Shown here: positions 51,845 to 60,909 of the stretch, one piece after another
How the letters are laid out: every line of letters starts with the position of its first letter
How positions within the stretch are numbered: the first letter of the stretch is position 1
Origin: CAIYZT01 sp052387855
GTDB lineage: Bacteria > Pseudomonadota > Alphaproteobacteria > Rhodobacterales > Rhodobacteraceae
DNA length: 62,062 bases
Reading direction: 5' to 3'
Assembly (NCBI GenBank): GCA_052387855.1
Contig: JBQTIT010000044.1
Coordinates: 1-62,062 of the forward strand
Program-made: the position numbers and the translations under genes
The notes under the pieces: model-generated
Databases searched by the model: none
The model's input: the letters and a program-made list of their open reading frames with translations, nothing else
What the model was told of the DNA's origin: nothing

Positions 51845-52723
51845 GTGTCGGGAACGCATGCGCTGAACAACCGCAGGGGCATCTTGCTCTTGATCCTAGC
51901 GGTTGCCCTTTTCACCGGCATGGATGCCGCCGCCAAGTCGCTGTTGCAGGACTACCCGGCCGCGCAGGTGATCTGGGTGCGCTTTGCCGGACAGCTTCTG
52001 GCGGTCTGCCTGATCCTGCGCTCGCGCATGCGGACCGAGGTCAAGACCGCTTTTCCGGTCCTGCACCTCTTCCGCTCGGCCACGCAGTTCGGGGCGACCT
52101 CGTTCTTCTTTCTGTCGCTGACCTTTATCGGCCTGACCGAGGCCACGGCGATCGCCGACATCAACCCGGTTCTGATCACGCTCGGCGCCGCGCTGTTTCT
52201 GGGAGAGCGTCTGACGGCGACGCGGGTGATCGGCGTCGCGCTTTCCGCGCTTGGCGCGCTGATCATCATCCGCCCGGGGTTCGGGGCATTCACGCCCGGA
52301 GCGGTGTTGCCGCTGCTCTGCGCGCTGTCCTATGCCGCCTCGGCCCTGCTGACCCGGCACATCGGCGCGCGCGAAAGCCCCTGGGCGTCGATGTTCTACG
52401 CCTCGCTCTTTGGCGCCTGCGCGGCCGGGCTGGCCCTGCCCTGGGTCTGGGTTCCGGTCCGCTCTGCCGATCTGGGGCTGATCCTGCTTCTGGCCTGCCT
52501 GGGAACGGCGGCGCAACTGGCCCTGATCCGCGCCTTTTCGGTGGCCGAGGCCGGCGCCATCGCGCCCTATTCCTATATCGGCCTGCTCTTTGCAGCCTTC
52601 TACAGCTATGTCCTGTTCGACAGCCTGCCCGACCTGATGACCCTTGTCGGCATTCTTGTGATCGTGGGATCGGGTCTGTATGTCTGGTCGCGCGAAACCC
52701 CTCGGACGGCCCGGACAAGCTAG
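51845..52723 (+). CDS. DMT-superfamily (EamA) transporter, second
   Basis: A 292-residue, ten-helix inner-membrane protein with two EamA repeats: GILLLILAVALFTGMDAAAK near 12-31, AIADINPVLITLGAALFLGE near 101-120, LPLLCALSYAASALLTRHIG near 155-174, and IAPYSYIGLLFAAFYSYVLF near 240-259. GTG start at 51845. Only distantly similar to the DMT gene at 38970. It precedes the acyltransferase gene by nine bases, so the two are probably co-transcribed. Substrate unknown. Confidence 0.88.
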   Translation: MSGTHALNNRRGILLLILAVALFTGMDAAAKSLLQDYPAAQVIWVRFAGQLLAVCLILRSRMRTEVKTAFPVLHLFRSATQFGATSFFFLSLTFIGLTEATAIADINPVLITLGAALFLGERLTATRVIGVALSALGALIIIRPGFGAFTPGAVLPLLCALSYAASALLTRHIGARESPWASMFYASLFGACAAGLALPWVWVPVRSADLGLILLLACLGTAAQLALIRAFSVAEAGAIAPYSYIGLLFAAFYSYVLFDSLPDLMTLVGILVIVGSGLYVWSRETPRTARTS

Positions 52724-52732
52724 GGGAGCCAG

Positions 52733-53620
52733 ATGCCGAAGACACCAAAGGCCGGGCGCGCGCGTCCTGTCTACTGGCTGCAGAACCTGGTGCTGCGGGC
52801 GCTGTTCGGCGCCCTGCTCGCCCTGCCCTACCGCTGGCGCGTTCCCCTGGCCGGGCTGGCCGTGGCGCATCTGGTGGCGCCGCTGGCGGGCTACCGGCGG
52901 CGCATCCGCGACAATCTTGCGCTGGTCCTGCCCCAGATGCCGCCGGCCAAGCGACGGGCGCTGGAGATTGAGGTGCCGGACAACACCGGCCGCACCCTGA
53001 TCGAGATCTATTCGGGCGCCGAATTCCTGAACCATGTCAAGGACACCCCGATCGAGGGCGAGGGTCTGGACGCAATCCTGGATGCGCGCCAAAGCGGTCG
53101 GGGGGTCATCCTTGTTGCCGGGCATTTCGGCAATTACGACGTGATCCGCGCCGTTCTGGCGGCGCGCGGCCACCCGATCGGCGCGCTCTTCAACCCGATG
53201 CGCAACCCCTATTTCAATGCCCATTACCAGCGGCGCATCGGCCAGATCTCGCAGCCGATGTTCGCGCGCGGCCGTCAGGGCCTGGCCGAGATGGTCCGCT
53301 TTCTGCGCGGCGGCGGCATGGTCGGAATGATGATCGACCAGCACATGCCACTGGGCGAGGAGCTGACCTTTTTCGGCCATCCGGCCAGGACAGCCCTGTC
53401 CGCCGCGGAACTGGCGCTGAAATACGATCTGCTTCTGGTTCCGGTGAACGCCGTACGCCAGCCGGACGGGATCAGCTTTCGCATGATCGTCGACCCGCCG
53501 ATCCCGCAGGGCTCTGCCCGCGAGATGACCCAGGCGCTGAACGACAGTCTGGAACGTCTGGTGCGCGCCCATCCCGGTCAGTGGTTCTGGATCCACCGCC
53601 GCTGGCGCCCGCAGGTCTGA
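52733..53620 (+). CDS. LpxL/HtrB-type lysophospholipid acyltransferase
   Basis: A 295-residue lipid A late-acyltransferase family member, probably adding a secondary acyl chain to lipid A at the inner membrane. One N-terminal hydrophobic helix is near 14-32. The catalytic H-x4-D is in GHFGNYDVIRAVLAARG near 128-144. FARGRQGLAEMVRFLRGGG and MMIDQHMP, with the family's Asp-Gln, are near 180-208. The C-terminal PGQWFWIHRRWRP matches the usual ending. Convergent with the DUF1223 gene, ending base to base. Confidence 0.88.
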   Translation: MPKTPKAGRARPVYWLQNLVLRALFGALLALPYRWRVPLAGLAVAHLVAPLAGYRRRIRDNLALVLPQMPPAKRRALEIEVPDNTGRTLIEIYSGAEFLNHVKDTPIEGEGLDAILDARQSGRGVILVAGHFGNYDVIRAVLAARGHPIGALFNPMRNPYFNAHYQRRIGQISQPMFARGRQGLAEMVRFLRGGGMVGMMIDQHMPLGEELTFFGHPARTALSAAELALKYDLLLVPVNAVRQPDGISFRMIVDPPIPQGSAREMTQALNDSLERLVRAHPGQWFWIHRRWRPQV

Positions 53621-54322
53621 TCAGGGCAGGCGCGCCGCCGCCACGATCCGCCCCATCCCCGCGCCCTGCAACAGCACCGCCGTCGCGTCGTCTCCGCCGA
53701 TTTGGGCCGTGATCGAAAGCGGCGCCTCGCCGCTCCAGGACCCGACGCGGCTGAGGCTCGTCACCGTGTTGACGTAGGTGAGAGAGCGGCCCGCAAGCTC
53801 GCCATGCAGGATGCTGACGGTGGCATGGGGCAGAAAGCGCACCAACAGCACGTCAACCGGGCCGCCGAGCGGCCCCAGGGCCCTCGCGCCGATCACGATG
53901 CCACCGCCCGACCGCGACAGCGTCACCTCGGCCAGAACTGGCCGCGACATCTCGTCCATGACCGCCGACATCAGCGCCTGCGCGTCAGAGCCGACCATGC
54001 GCCCCACACCGTTCACGATGGCTTGAGGCGTGTAGATGGTCCGCACGCTCGCAGCGTGGGCATAGTCCTTTTGCCGCTGGGTAAAGGCGGGACTGGCCAG
54101 ACTGTCCTGCCAGCCCAGGTAATCCCAGTAATCGACATGCAGGGCCAGGGCCAGGATCTGGGGGTTGCGCGCCATCTCCTCCAGCAGCGCATCGGCCGGC
54201 GGGCAGGACGAGCAGCCCTGCGAGGTGTAAAGCTCGACCACGATCGGGCTGCCCTCGGCCCCGGCCGCGATCGGGGCGCCGATCAAGGCCGCGCTCAGCA
54301 CTTTCAAGAGATATTGGCGCAT
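53621..54322 (-). CDS. Exported thioredoxin-like protein, DUF1223
   Basis: A 233-residue DUF1223 protein. A signal peptide (LLKVLSAALIGAPIAAGAEG) covers the first 22 residues. The mature part opens with IVVELYTSQGCSSCPPADAL, a thioredoxin-like CSSC pair near 36-39. HVDYWDYLGWQDSLASPAFT near 62-81 and YTPQAIVNGVGRMVGSD near 98-114 are typical of the family. The function is undefined; a periplasmic redox role is plausible. The ATG at 54322 is preferred over 54343 because the signal peptide then begins correctly. Confidence 0.85.
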   Translation of the reverse strand: MRQYLLKVLSAALIGAPIAAGAEGSPIVVELYTSQGCSSCPPADALLEEMARNPQILALALHVDYWDYLGWQDSLASPAFTQRQKDYAHAASVRTIYTPQAIVNGVGRMVGSDAQALMSAVMDEMSRPVLAEVTLSRSGGGIVIGARALGPLGGPVDVLLVRFLPHATVSILHGELAGRSLTYVNTVTSLSRVGSWSGEAPLSITAQIGGDDATAVLLQGAGMGRIVAAARLP

Positions 54323-54461
54323 CTGCCCTGACCGTCCTTGCACTTCAGGCCCTTCTTAGGCGCAGGGCCGCGAAATCTCCAATCAACCAATCGCGAGATG
54401 CCCGCAACATCGCTTCACGCCCGGTTTACCCCAGGGCTGTAGCCTGCGATCAGATAGCGGC

Positions 54462-54490
54462 TTGAGATTTGGTATACTACGGCATACAAT
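54462..54490 (+). promoter_or_regulatory. Probable acnA promoter with imperfect inverted repeat
   Basis: TTGAGA (54462-54467) and TACAAT (54485-54490) are separated by 17 bases, 85 bases before the acnA start. The spacer holds GGTATACTACGGCATACAAT, with GTATAC and GCATAC-type half-sites that a regulator could use. Evidence is sequence match only. Confidence 0.6.
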
Positions 54491-54574
54491 AGCTCTCGCG
54501 ACCCCCTCGATTCCCTTGCGCCGGGCCCCGCCATAGGGCAAACCCGCACGCAGAGTTTGCCACAGGAGACCGAA

Positions 54575-57259
54575 ATGACCGTCACCGTCGGACAGGATGC
54601 AGCCGGCAGCCGCAAAACGCTGACCGCAGGCGGCAGCACCGTTTCCTACTACTCGATCCCGGCCGCCGAGGCTGCGGGCCTTGGCGCCTTTTCGCGCCTT
54701 CCGGCCAGTCTCAAGGTCGTGCTTGAGAACATGCTGCGCTTCGAGGATGGCAAGACCGTCACCCTGGATGACATCCGCGCCTTTTCCGACTGGGGCAAAG
54801 AGGGCGGCAAGAACCCCCGCGAGATTGCCTATCGCCCGGCCCGCGTGCTGATGCAGGATTTCACCGGCGTACCGGCTGTGGTGGACCTGGCCGCGATGCG
54901 CGACGGCATCAAGGGGCTGGGCGGCGATGTGCAACGGATCAACCCGCTGAACCCGGTCGATCTGGTGATCGACCATTCCGTGATGATCGACGAATTCGGC
55001 ACCCCCCGCGCCTTTCAGGCCAATGTCGAGCGCGAGTATGAGCGCAACATGGAGCGTTATGTCTTTCTGAAATGGGGACAAAAAGCCTTTGACAATTTCC
55101 GCGTCGTGCCGCCGGGCACCGGAATCTGCCATCAGGTGAACCTTGAATACCTTGCCCAGACGGTCTGGACCGACACCGACCAGAACGGCCAGACGGTCGC
55201 CTATCCCGACACGCTGGTCGGCACCGACAGCCACACCACCATGGTCAACGGGCTTGCCGTCCTCGGCTGGGGCGTCGGCGGGATCGAGGCTGAGGCCGCG
55301 ATGCTGGGCCAGCCCGTCTCGATGCTGATCCCCGAGGTTGTCGGCTTCAAGCTGACCGGCCACATGGTCGAGGGCACGACCGCCACCGACCTCGTGCTGA
55401 AGGTCGTGCAGATGCTGCGCAAGCATGGCGTGGTCAACAAGTTCGTGGAGTTTTATGGCGAGGGGCTGGACCGCCTGCCGCTGGCCGACCGCGCCACCAT
55501 CGCCAACATGGCCCCCGAATACGGCGCCACCTGCGGCTTTTTCCCGATCGACGGCGAAACCATCCGCTACCTGCGCAACACCGGCCGCGACGAAGGCCGC
55601 ATCGCGCTGGTCGAGGCCTATGCAAAGGCCAACGGCATGTGGCGCGATGCCTCTTATGATCCGATCTACACCTCCACCCTGCATCTGGACATGGGCACCA
55701 TCGTTCCGGCCATCTCCGGCCCCAAGCGCCCGCAGGATTTCCTGCCCCTGACAGAGGCAAAGGCATCGTTCGCGCGCGAGATGGACGCCTCCTTCAAGCG
55801 CGTGATGGGGGTTCAGGTTGCCGTCAAGGGCCATGACTTTGCCATGTCCTCGGGCAAGGTGGTGATCGCCTCGATCACCTCCTGCACCAACACCTCCAAC
55901 CCCTATGTGATGATCGGTGCCGGCCTGGTTGCGCGCAAGGCGCGGGCGCTGGGGCTGACGTCAAAGCCCTGGGTCAAGACTTCGCTCGCGCCCGGATCGC
56001 AGGTCGTCTCGGAATATCTGAACGCTGCGGGCCTGCAGGAAGACCTGGATGCCGTCGGCTTCAACCTGGTCGGCTATGGCTGCACCACCTGCATCGGCAA
56101 TTCTGGCCCGCTGGACCCGGCGATTTCCGCCGCCATCGCCGAGGGCGATCTGGTCGCCGCCGCCGTCCTGTCGGGCAATCGCAACTTTGAAGGCCGCATC
56201 AGCCCGGACGTCCGCGCGAACTACCTCGCCTCGCCGCCCCTGGTGGTGGCCTATGCTCTGGCGGGCGACATGACCATCGACCTGACGCAAGAGCCGCTGG
56301 GCATGGGCACCCACGGCCCGGTCTATTTGCGCGATGTCTGGCCGACGAACAAGGAAATCGCCGATCTGGTGGAAAGCACCGTCACCCGCGAGGCGTTCCT
56401 CAAGAAATACGCGGATGTCTTCAAGGGTGATGCAAAGTGGCAGGCGGTCGAGGTGACCGACAGCGAGACCTACGACTGGCCGGCCACGTCGACCTATATC
56501 CAGAACCCGCCCTATTTCCAGGGCATGGCGAAAACCCCCGGCGTGATCAGCGACATCAGGGATGCCCGCGTTCTGGCGCTGCTCGGCGACATGATCACCA
56601 CCGATCACATCAGCCCGGCAGGCTCGTTCAAGGCCGGCACCCCGGCCGGCAAGTATCTGACCGACCGCCAGGTTCCGGTGTCCGAGTTCAACTCTTACGG
56701 CGCCCGGCGCGGCAACCACGAGGTGATGATGCGCGGCACCTTTGCCAACATCCGCATCAGGAACGAGATGCTCGACGGGGTTGAGGGCGGCTATACCCTT
56801 GGCCCGGACGGCGCGCAGGCCTCGATCTATGACGCCTCGATGGCCTATCAGGCGGCCGGCACGCCGCTGGTGATCCTTGGCGGCATCGAATACGGCGCCG
56901 GCTCCAGCCGCGACTGGGCGGCCAAGGGCACGGCGCTCTTGGGCGTCAAGGCCGTGATCGCCGAAAGCTTCGAACGCATCCACCGCTCGAACCTCGTGGG
57001 CATGGGCGTGATCCCGTTCGAATTCACCGGCGGTCAGACGCGCAAGTCGCTCGGCCTGACCGGCCGCGAAACCATCACGATCGAGGGGCTTGCGGGCGAT
57101 CTGAAACCGCTGTCGACCCTGCCTTGCCACATCGGCCTTGCTGATGGCACCCGGCGGACGATCCAGATCAGGTGCCGGATCGATACCGAGATCGAGATCG
57201 ACTATGTCCGCCACGGCGGCGTGCTGCACTATGTGCTGCGCAACCTGGCTGGAGGCTGA
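54575..57259 (+). CDS. acnA: Aconitate hydratase A
   Basis: An 894-residue monomeric aconitase of the IRP/AcnA type interconverting citrate and isocitrate. Three cysteines bind the [4Fe-4S] cluster: one in SITSCTNTSNPYV near 435, two in YGCTTCIGNSGPLDP near 500-510. HMVEGTTATDLVL and GATCGFFPIDGETI are in the first domain. The swivel domain holds GAGSSRDWAAKG near 778. ATG at 54575 follows ACAGGAGA. Convergent with the RraA-like gene. Confidence 0.96.
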   Translation: MTVTVGQDAAGSRKTLTAGGSTVSYYSIPAAEAAGLGAFSRLPASLKVVLENMLRFEDGKTVTLDDIRAFSDWGKEGGKNPREIAYRPARVLMQDFTGVPAVVDLAAMRDGIKGLGGDVQRINPLNPVDLVIDHSVMIDEFGTPRAFQANVEREYERNMERYVFLKWGQKAFDNFRVVPPGTGICHQVNLEYLAQTVWTDTDQNGQTVAYPDTLVGTDSHTTMVNGLAVLGWGVGGIEAEAAMLGQPVSMLIPEVVGFKLTGHMVEGTTATDLVLKVVQMLRKHGVVNKFVEFYGEGLDRLPLADRATIANMAPEYGATCGFFPIDGETIRYLRNTGRDEGRIALVEAYAKANGMWRDASYDPIYTSTLHLDMGTIVPAISGPKRPQDFLPLTEAKASFAREMDASFKRVMGVQVAVKGHDFAMSSGKVVIASITSCTNTSNPYVMIGAGLVARKARALGLTSKPWVKTSLAPGSQVVSEYLNAAGLQEDLDAVGFNLVGYGCTTCIGNSGPLDPAISAAIAEGDLVAAAVLSGNRNFEGRISPDVRANYLASPPLVVAYALAGDMTIDLTQEPLGMGTHGPVYLRDVWPTNKEIADLVESTVTREAFLKKYADVFKGDAKWQAVEVTDSETYDWPATSTYIQNPPYFQGMAKTPGVISDIRDARVLALLGDMITTDHISPAGSFKAGTPAGKYLTDRQVPVSEFNSYGARRGNHEVMMRGTFANIRIRNEMLDGVEGGYTLGPDGAQASIYDASMAYQAAGTPLVILGGIEYGAGSSRDWAAKGTALLGVKAVIAESFERIHRSNLVGMGVIPFEFTGGQTRKSLGLTGRETITIEGLAGDLKPLSTLPCHIGLADGTRRTIQIRCRIDTEIEIDYVRHGGVLHYVLRNLAGG

Positions 57260-57277
57260 CGCGAAAGGGCCGCGGGC

Positions 57278-57970
57278 TCAGGTCCGCGCCCGTTCGAACG
57301 CCGCCCAGGCCGTCTCGAAGGCGGCAAAGTCAAAGCCGGGGCGGCGGGCGGGATCCAGCACCAGCCGCTCGGTCGCCTGAAGCTTGCGGATGGCCTCGGC
57401 CAGTCGCGCGACCGTCTCGGCCGGTACGACCACGGCGCCATGACGGTCGGCATGGACCAGATCGCCCTGCCGCACCTCAAGCCCCATCACCCGCACCGGC
57501 TGACCGACCGAGCGGACATGGACAAAGCCGTGGCTTGGCCCGATGCTGCCGGCGATGACCGGAAAGCCCGCAGGCAGGTCGCCCAGGTCGCGAACGACCC
57601 CGTTTGTCAGCGCCCCCGCCATGCCAAATCCCTTGTGGACGGTGGTGTTGATCTCGCCCCAGAAAGCGCCGATGCAATCGGGATAATCCAGATCCTCGAT
57701 CACCGCGACCGAGGGTTTGGGGGCGTCGTGCATGGCCCTGTAATAGGCCATGCGGCGGGCCCTGATCACCTCGGGCGGCTCGGTCGGCGGCGCAAGGGCC
57801 GCGATCTGCGCCGTGACGGCATAGCCCACCACGGCGCGCCCAGGCTCGGTGCAGACCATGGTGCCCCGGGTAAAGCCCTGAAATCCGCGCTTGCCCTCTA
57901 CCACCTCGATGGCGTTGCAGACGGTCGGGGTGTCCACTCGCGACAATATGTCAGACAGGTCGGGCTCCAT
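57278..57970 (-). CDS. RraA-family protein (aldolase/decarboxylase-like)
   Basis: A 230-residue RraA-like protein. Members include 4-hydroxy-4-methyl-2-oxoglutarate aldolase, oxaloacetate decarboxylase and RNase E inhibitors. Core: VDTPTVCNAIEVVEGKRG near 11-28, GFGMAGALTNGVVRDLGDLP near 119-138, with the conserved GxxxxxxxxxxxxRD metal/substrate arrangement, and QGDLVHADRHGAVVVPAE near 180-197. Linkage to a hydrolase and a peptide-type ABC transporter suggests a catabolic enzyme rather than an RNase regulator. Starts one base inside the hydrolase stop (TAATG). Any promoter upstream of that hydrolase is lost. Confidence 0.82.
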   Translation of the reverse strand: MEPDLSDILSRVDTPTVCNAIEVVEGKRGFQGFTRGTMVCTEPGRAVVGYAVTAQIAALAPPTEPPEVIRARRMAYYRAMHDAPKPSVAVIEDLDYPDCIGAFWGEINTTVHKGFGMAGALTNGVVRDLGDLPAGFPVIAGSIGPSHGFVHVRSVGQPVRVMGLEVRQGDLVHADRHGAVVVPAETVARLAEAIRKLQATERLVLDPARRPGFDFAAFETAWAAFERART

Positions 57971-58508
57971 TATTCCTCCAGCCAGCGGCGCAGCGCCGCC
58001 GTTGTTTCCATCGGGCGTTCCAGCGTGGGCAGATGCCCCGCGCCCTGAACGATGACCAGCCGCGACTGCGGCATCAGGGCGTGCATCAGGTCGTGGCGAT
58101 CGCGCGGACAAAGCCGGTCTTCGGCCCCCATCAGCACCAGCGCCGGGCCGGCAAAGGCGGCAAGGGTGGCCTGCCGGTCCTGCCGGTCGGCAAGAGCGCG
58201 GGACTGGCAGGCAAAGACCGCCGGCCCCAGACCAAGCGCCATGTCCAGGCAAAGGTCGAGCACCGCCTGCTTTCCCGGCCCCCGCGCCAGGTAGTTGGGC
58301 TTCATCTCGTCGCGCATCACCCGGGCAAGGCCGCCGTTCAGGGCGCGGGCGATCTGCGGCTCGCGGTTGGCGCGGGTCTCGGGCGCCTCCGCACGGGGGT
58401 TGGTGTCCAGCAAGGCCAGCCGTTCCACGCGGTCCGGGGCCTGGGCCAGAACTTCCATCGCCAGGATGCCGCCCATCGACAGACCTGCCAGCGCAAAGGC
58501 GCTTTTGG
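57970..58508 (-). pseudogene. 5'-truncated alpha/beta hydrolase
   Basis: The C-terminal two thirds of an alpha/beta hydrolase. The nucleophile elbow is in FALAGLSMGGILAMEVLAQA, the Asp region in LVLMGAEDRLCPRDRHDLMH, and the histidine in VIVQGAGHLPTLERPMETTA. The first ~80-90 residues, including the oxyanion-hole strand, are missing: upstream of about 58505 the same frame is only the antisense of a transporter-protein gene. The frame remains open to 58632 with an ATG, but the added residues are not hydrolase sequence. Confidence 0.8.
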
Positions 58509-59023
58509 CCGAGTCCGGTTTCCCGGACGGGTTCACGGCGTCGCTGATCCTGCCCTCGGGCGACCAGCTTGCCCAGCAGACCGCCACGATCTTTGCCGAC
58601 CAGATGGCGCAGCTTGGCATCACCATCACCATCTCGCCGGTCGAGGCCGGAACCTGGTGGGAAATGTGGTCGGGCGCCGAGTTCGAGCTGGTCTACAAGC
58701 TTGGCACCAACGACGTGCTTGACCCGGCGATGAACATTCCGTTCGACTTCTGGTCCAAGGACGAAGGCGGATCGGATGCGGCCTTCTCGGGCTACCGCAA
58801 CGAGGAGATCGTCCGCATCTCGATGGAGGCCGAGGCCGAGCTTGACCCGGCCAAGCGCGCCGAGATGTACCGCGAACTCCAGCGCATCGCGATGGCGGAG
58901 ATGCCGCAGTTCTACCTCTTCCACCCCACCACCATCTGGGCCACGCGGAACAACGTGAACGGCTTTGCCGTGTTCCCGACCAAGGCGCACCGGTTCTGGG
59001 AAACCTGGAAGGCTGCGGAGTAG
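58488..59023 (+). pseudogene. 5'-truncated ABC peptide-type substrate-binding protein
   Basis: The C-terminal ~178 residues of a family 5 extracellular solute-binding protein. It begins within SAKALLAESGFPDGFTASLI and continues with IFADQMAQLGITITISPVEA, GFRNEEIV-like sequence (SGYRNEEIVRISMEAEAELD) and EMPQFYLFHPTTIWATRNNV, to KAHRFWETWKAAE. The signal peptide and N-terminal lobe (about 330 residues) are missing. Upstream sequence is antisense of the truncated hydrolase. The permease genes follow, so the transporter has lost its receptor and probably its promoter. Confidence 0.85.
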
Positions 59024-59059
59024 GGCAATCGCAAGTGCTGCGATGCGCTGAAAAGACCT

Positions 59060-59083
59060 GTGCGCGCCCACCCGGGCGCGCAC
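59060..59083 (+). other. Stem-loop between binding-protein remnant and permease gene
   Basis: GTGCGCGCCC (59060-59069) pairs perfectly with GGGCGCGCAC (59074-59083) around ACCC. Such hairpins after binding-protein genes typically stabilise that message relative to the permeases. No U-run follows. Confidence 0.6.
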
Positions 59084-59111
59084 GCCCCTTCCTGAACGCC
59101 GCGAGGATCGT

Positions 59112-60053
59112 GTGAACACGGCCGCCTTCCTGCGCAAACGCCTGGTTCAGATGCTTCCCGTGCTGTTCGGCATCGTGCTGGTCGTGTTTCTGGTGGTGCG
59201 CCTGATCCCGGGCGACCCGGCCCGCATCATGCTGGGCATTCGCGCGACCGACCAGAGCATCGCCGAGTTGCGGGCGGCCCTGGGGCTGGACCTGCCGGTC
59301 TGGCAGCAGTTCGTCCTTTTTGTCGGCAACATCTTTCAGGGAGAGCTTGGCACCTCGCTGTTTTACCGCCGCCCCGTCCTGGAGGTGATCTTCGAGCGCC
59401 TGCCGGTGACGGTGGCGCTGGTCGGGCTGTCGGTTTTCCTGTCGGTCCTGGTGACCGTGCCGCTGGCCATGGTCGCGGCGGTCCGTCAGAACGGCTGGGC
59501 CGACCAGATCGTGCGCGGCCTGTCGACGCTGACCCTGTCGATGCCCGGCTTCTGGCTGGGCCTGAACCTCTTGATCCTTTTTGCCGTGATCTATCCATTC
59601 TTTCCGATCTCGGGCTTTGGCCGGGGATTTGGCGATATCCTTTGGCACCTCACCCTGCCCGCGCTGACCATCACCCTGTCGCTGGCGCCGATCCTGATCC
59701 GAACCCTGCGCGCCTCGCTGATCGAGATCATGCACGCGCCCCATGTCGAATATGCCCGCACCAAGGGGCTGTCGCAGGGCCGGCTGATCCGGCGCCATGT
59801 GCTGCGCAACGGGCTTTTGGCGACGGTCACGATCCTGGGGGTCAACATCGGCTGGCTGATCGGCGGATCGGTGGTGGTGGAAACCGTGTTCAGCCTGCCC
59901 GGGATCGGCGCGCTGATCGTCTCTTCGATCTCGGCGCGGGATTATCCGATGATCCAGGGCATCGCGCTGATCTTCGGCGTGCTGGTGGTCGTGATCAACC
60001 TTTTGACCGACCTGGTCTATGCCGCGCTCGACCCGAGGGTGAGCTATGACTGA
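59112..60053 (+). CDS. ABC transporter permease, DppB/OppB type
   Basis: A 313-residue inner-membrane permease with six helices. MNTAAFLRKRLVQMLPVLFG leads into TM1. LIPGDPARIMLG near 31-42 is the family's N-terminal signature. The cytoplasmic EAA loop that contacts the ATPases is HVEYARTKGLSQGRLIRRHV near 209-228, followed by GIGALIVSSISARDYPMIQG near 266-285. GTG start at 59112 after GAGGATC. First intact gene of the dipeptide/nickel-type transporter; overlaps the next gene by eight bases. Confidence 0.92.
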   Translation: MNTAAFLRKRLVQMLPVLFGIVLVVFLVVRLIPGDPARIMLGIRATDQSIAELRAALGLDLPVWQQFVLFVGNIFQGELGTSLFYRRPVLEVIFERLPVTVALVGLSVFLSVLVTVPLAMVAAVRQNGWADQIVRGLSTLTLSMPGFWLGLNLLILFAVIYPFFPISGFGRGFGDILWHLTLPALTITLSLAPILIRTLRASLIEIMHAPHVEYARTKGLSQGRLIRRHVLRNGLLATVTILGVNIGWLIGGSVVVETVFSLPGIGALIVSSISARDYPMIQGIALIFGVLVVVINLLTDLVYAALDPRVSYD

Positions 60054-60909
60054 GGCGCCGGCGCCGAGCCTGTCCGGCGCGCCCGCCCCGCGCCGCGCCG
60101 CAGCCTGGCGCCGGCACATGGGCCTGTCGGTCGGTGCGGGACTTTTGGCCGCAATCCTGCTGTCCAGCCTGCTGGCTGACCTGATCAGCCCCTACGATCC
60201 GGTGCAGCAAGACCTGCGCAACACGCTGCAACCGCCCGGATGGGCGCATCCCTTTGGCACCGACAATTTCGGCCGCGACATCCTTTCGCGCGTGCTTCAC
60301 GCCGCCAAGCTGGACCTGATGATCGGCTTGCTCTGCGTGGTCTTTCCCTGGGTCCTGGGCACCGCCCTGGGCGCGCTGGCGGGCTATTTCGGCGGGCTGG
60401 TCGACACGGTCATCATGCGCGTGGTCGACACCTTCAGCGCCTTTCCCTTTCTGGTCATGGTGATCGGCATCATCGCGATCCTGGGGCCGGGCCTGGTGTC
60501 GATGTACATCGCCCTGACCCTGGCCGGCTGGCCGATGTATGCCCGGCTGGTGCGCGCCGAGGTTCTGGTGGTCAAGCAGGCGGAATACGTCCTGGCTGCC
60601 CGCGCGCTTGGGTATCGCAACGGGCGGATCCTGTTCCGCCACATCCTGCCCAATGTCATCACCCCCACGATCATCTTTGCCATGACCGACATCGTTCTGG
60701 TGATTCTGTCGACCACCTCGCTGTCGTTCCTTGGCCTCGGGGTCCAACCGCCGATGGCCGAATGGGGCATCATGATCTCTGAAGGCAAGGGATTCATCCT
60801 GACCGCCTGGTGGATGGTGACCCTGCCCGGCCTGGCCATCGTGCTTGTCGGCCTTGCCCTAAGCCTGCTGGGCGACGGGATCGCCAGGCTTCTTCGGGAG
60901 CGTGGATGA
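60046..60909 (+). CDS. ABC transporter permease, DppC/OppC type
   Basis: A 287-residue partner permease with an N-terminal proline-rich leader, then TM1 near 27-47. HPFGTDNFGRDILSRVLHAA near 68-87 is the DppC signature. The EAA loop is EYVLAARALGYRNGRILFRH near 179-198. SLSFLGLGVQPPMAEWGIMI near 226-245 is typical of the family. Its TGA overlaps the next start (ATGA). Confidence 0.93.
   Translation: MTEAPAPSLSGAPAPRRAAAWRRHMGLSVGAGLLAAILLSSLLADLISPYDPVQQDLRNTLQPPGWAHPFGTDNFGRDILSRVLHAAKLDLMIGLLCVVFPWVLGTALGALAGYFGGLVDTVIMRVVDTFSAFPFLVMVIGIIAILGPGLVSMYIALTLAGWPMYARLVRAEVLVVKQAEYVLAARALGYRNGRILFRHILPNVITPTIIFAMTDIVLVILSTTSLSFLGLGVQPPMAEWGIMISEGKGFILTAWWMVTLPGLAIVLVGLALSLLGDGIARLLRERG

Noticed and set aside
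58295..58487. N-terminal part of the binding-protein open frame
   Set aside because: These codons are the antisense of the hydrolase fragment; no signal peptide or binding-protein sequence is present.
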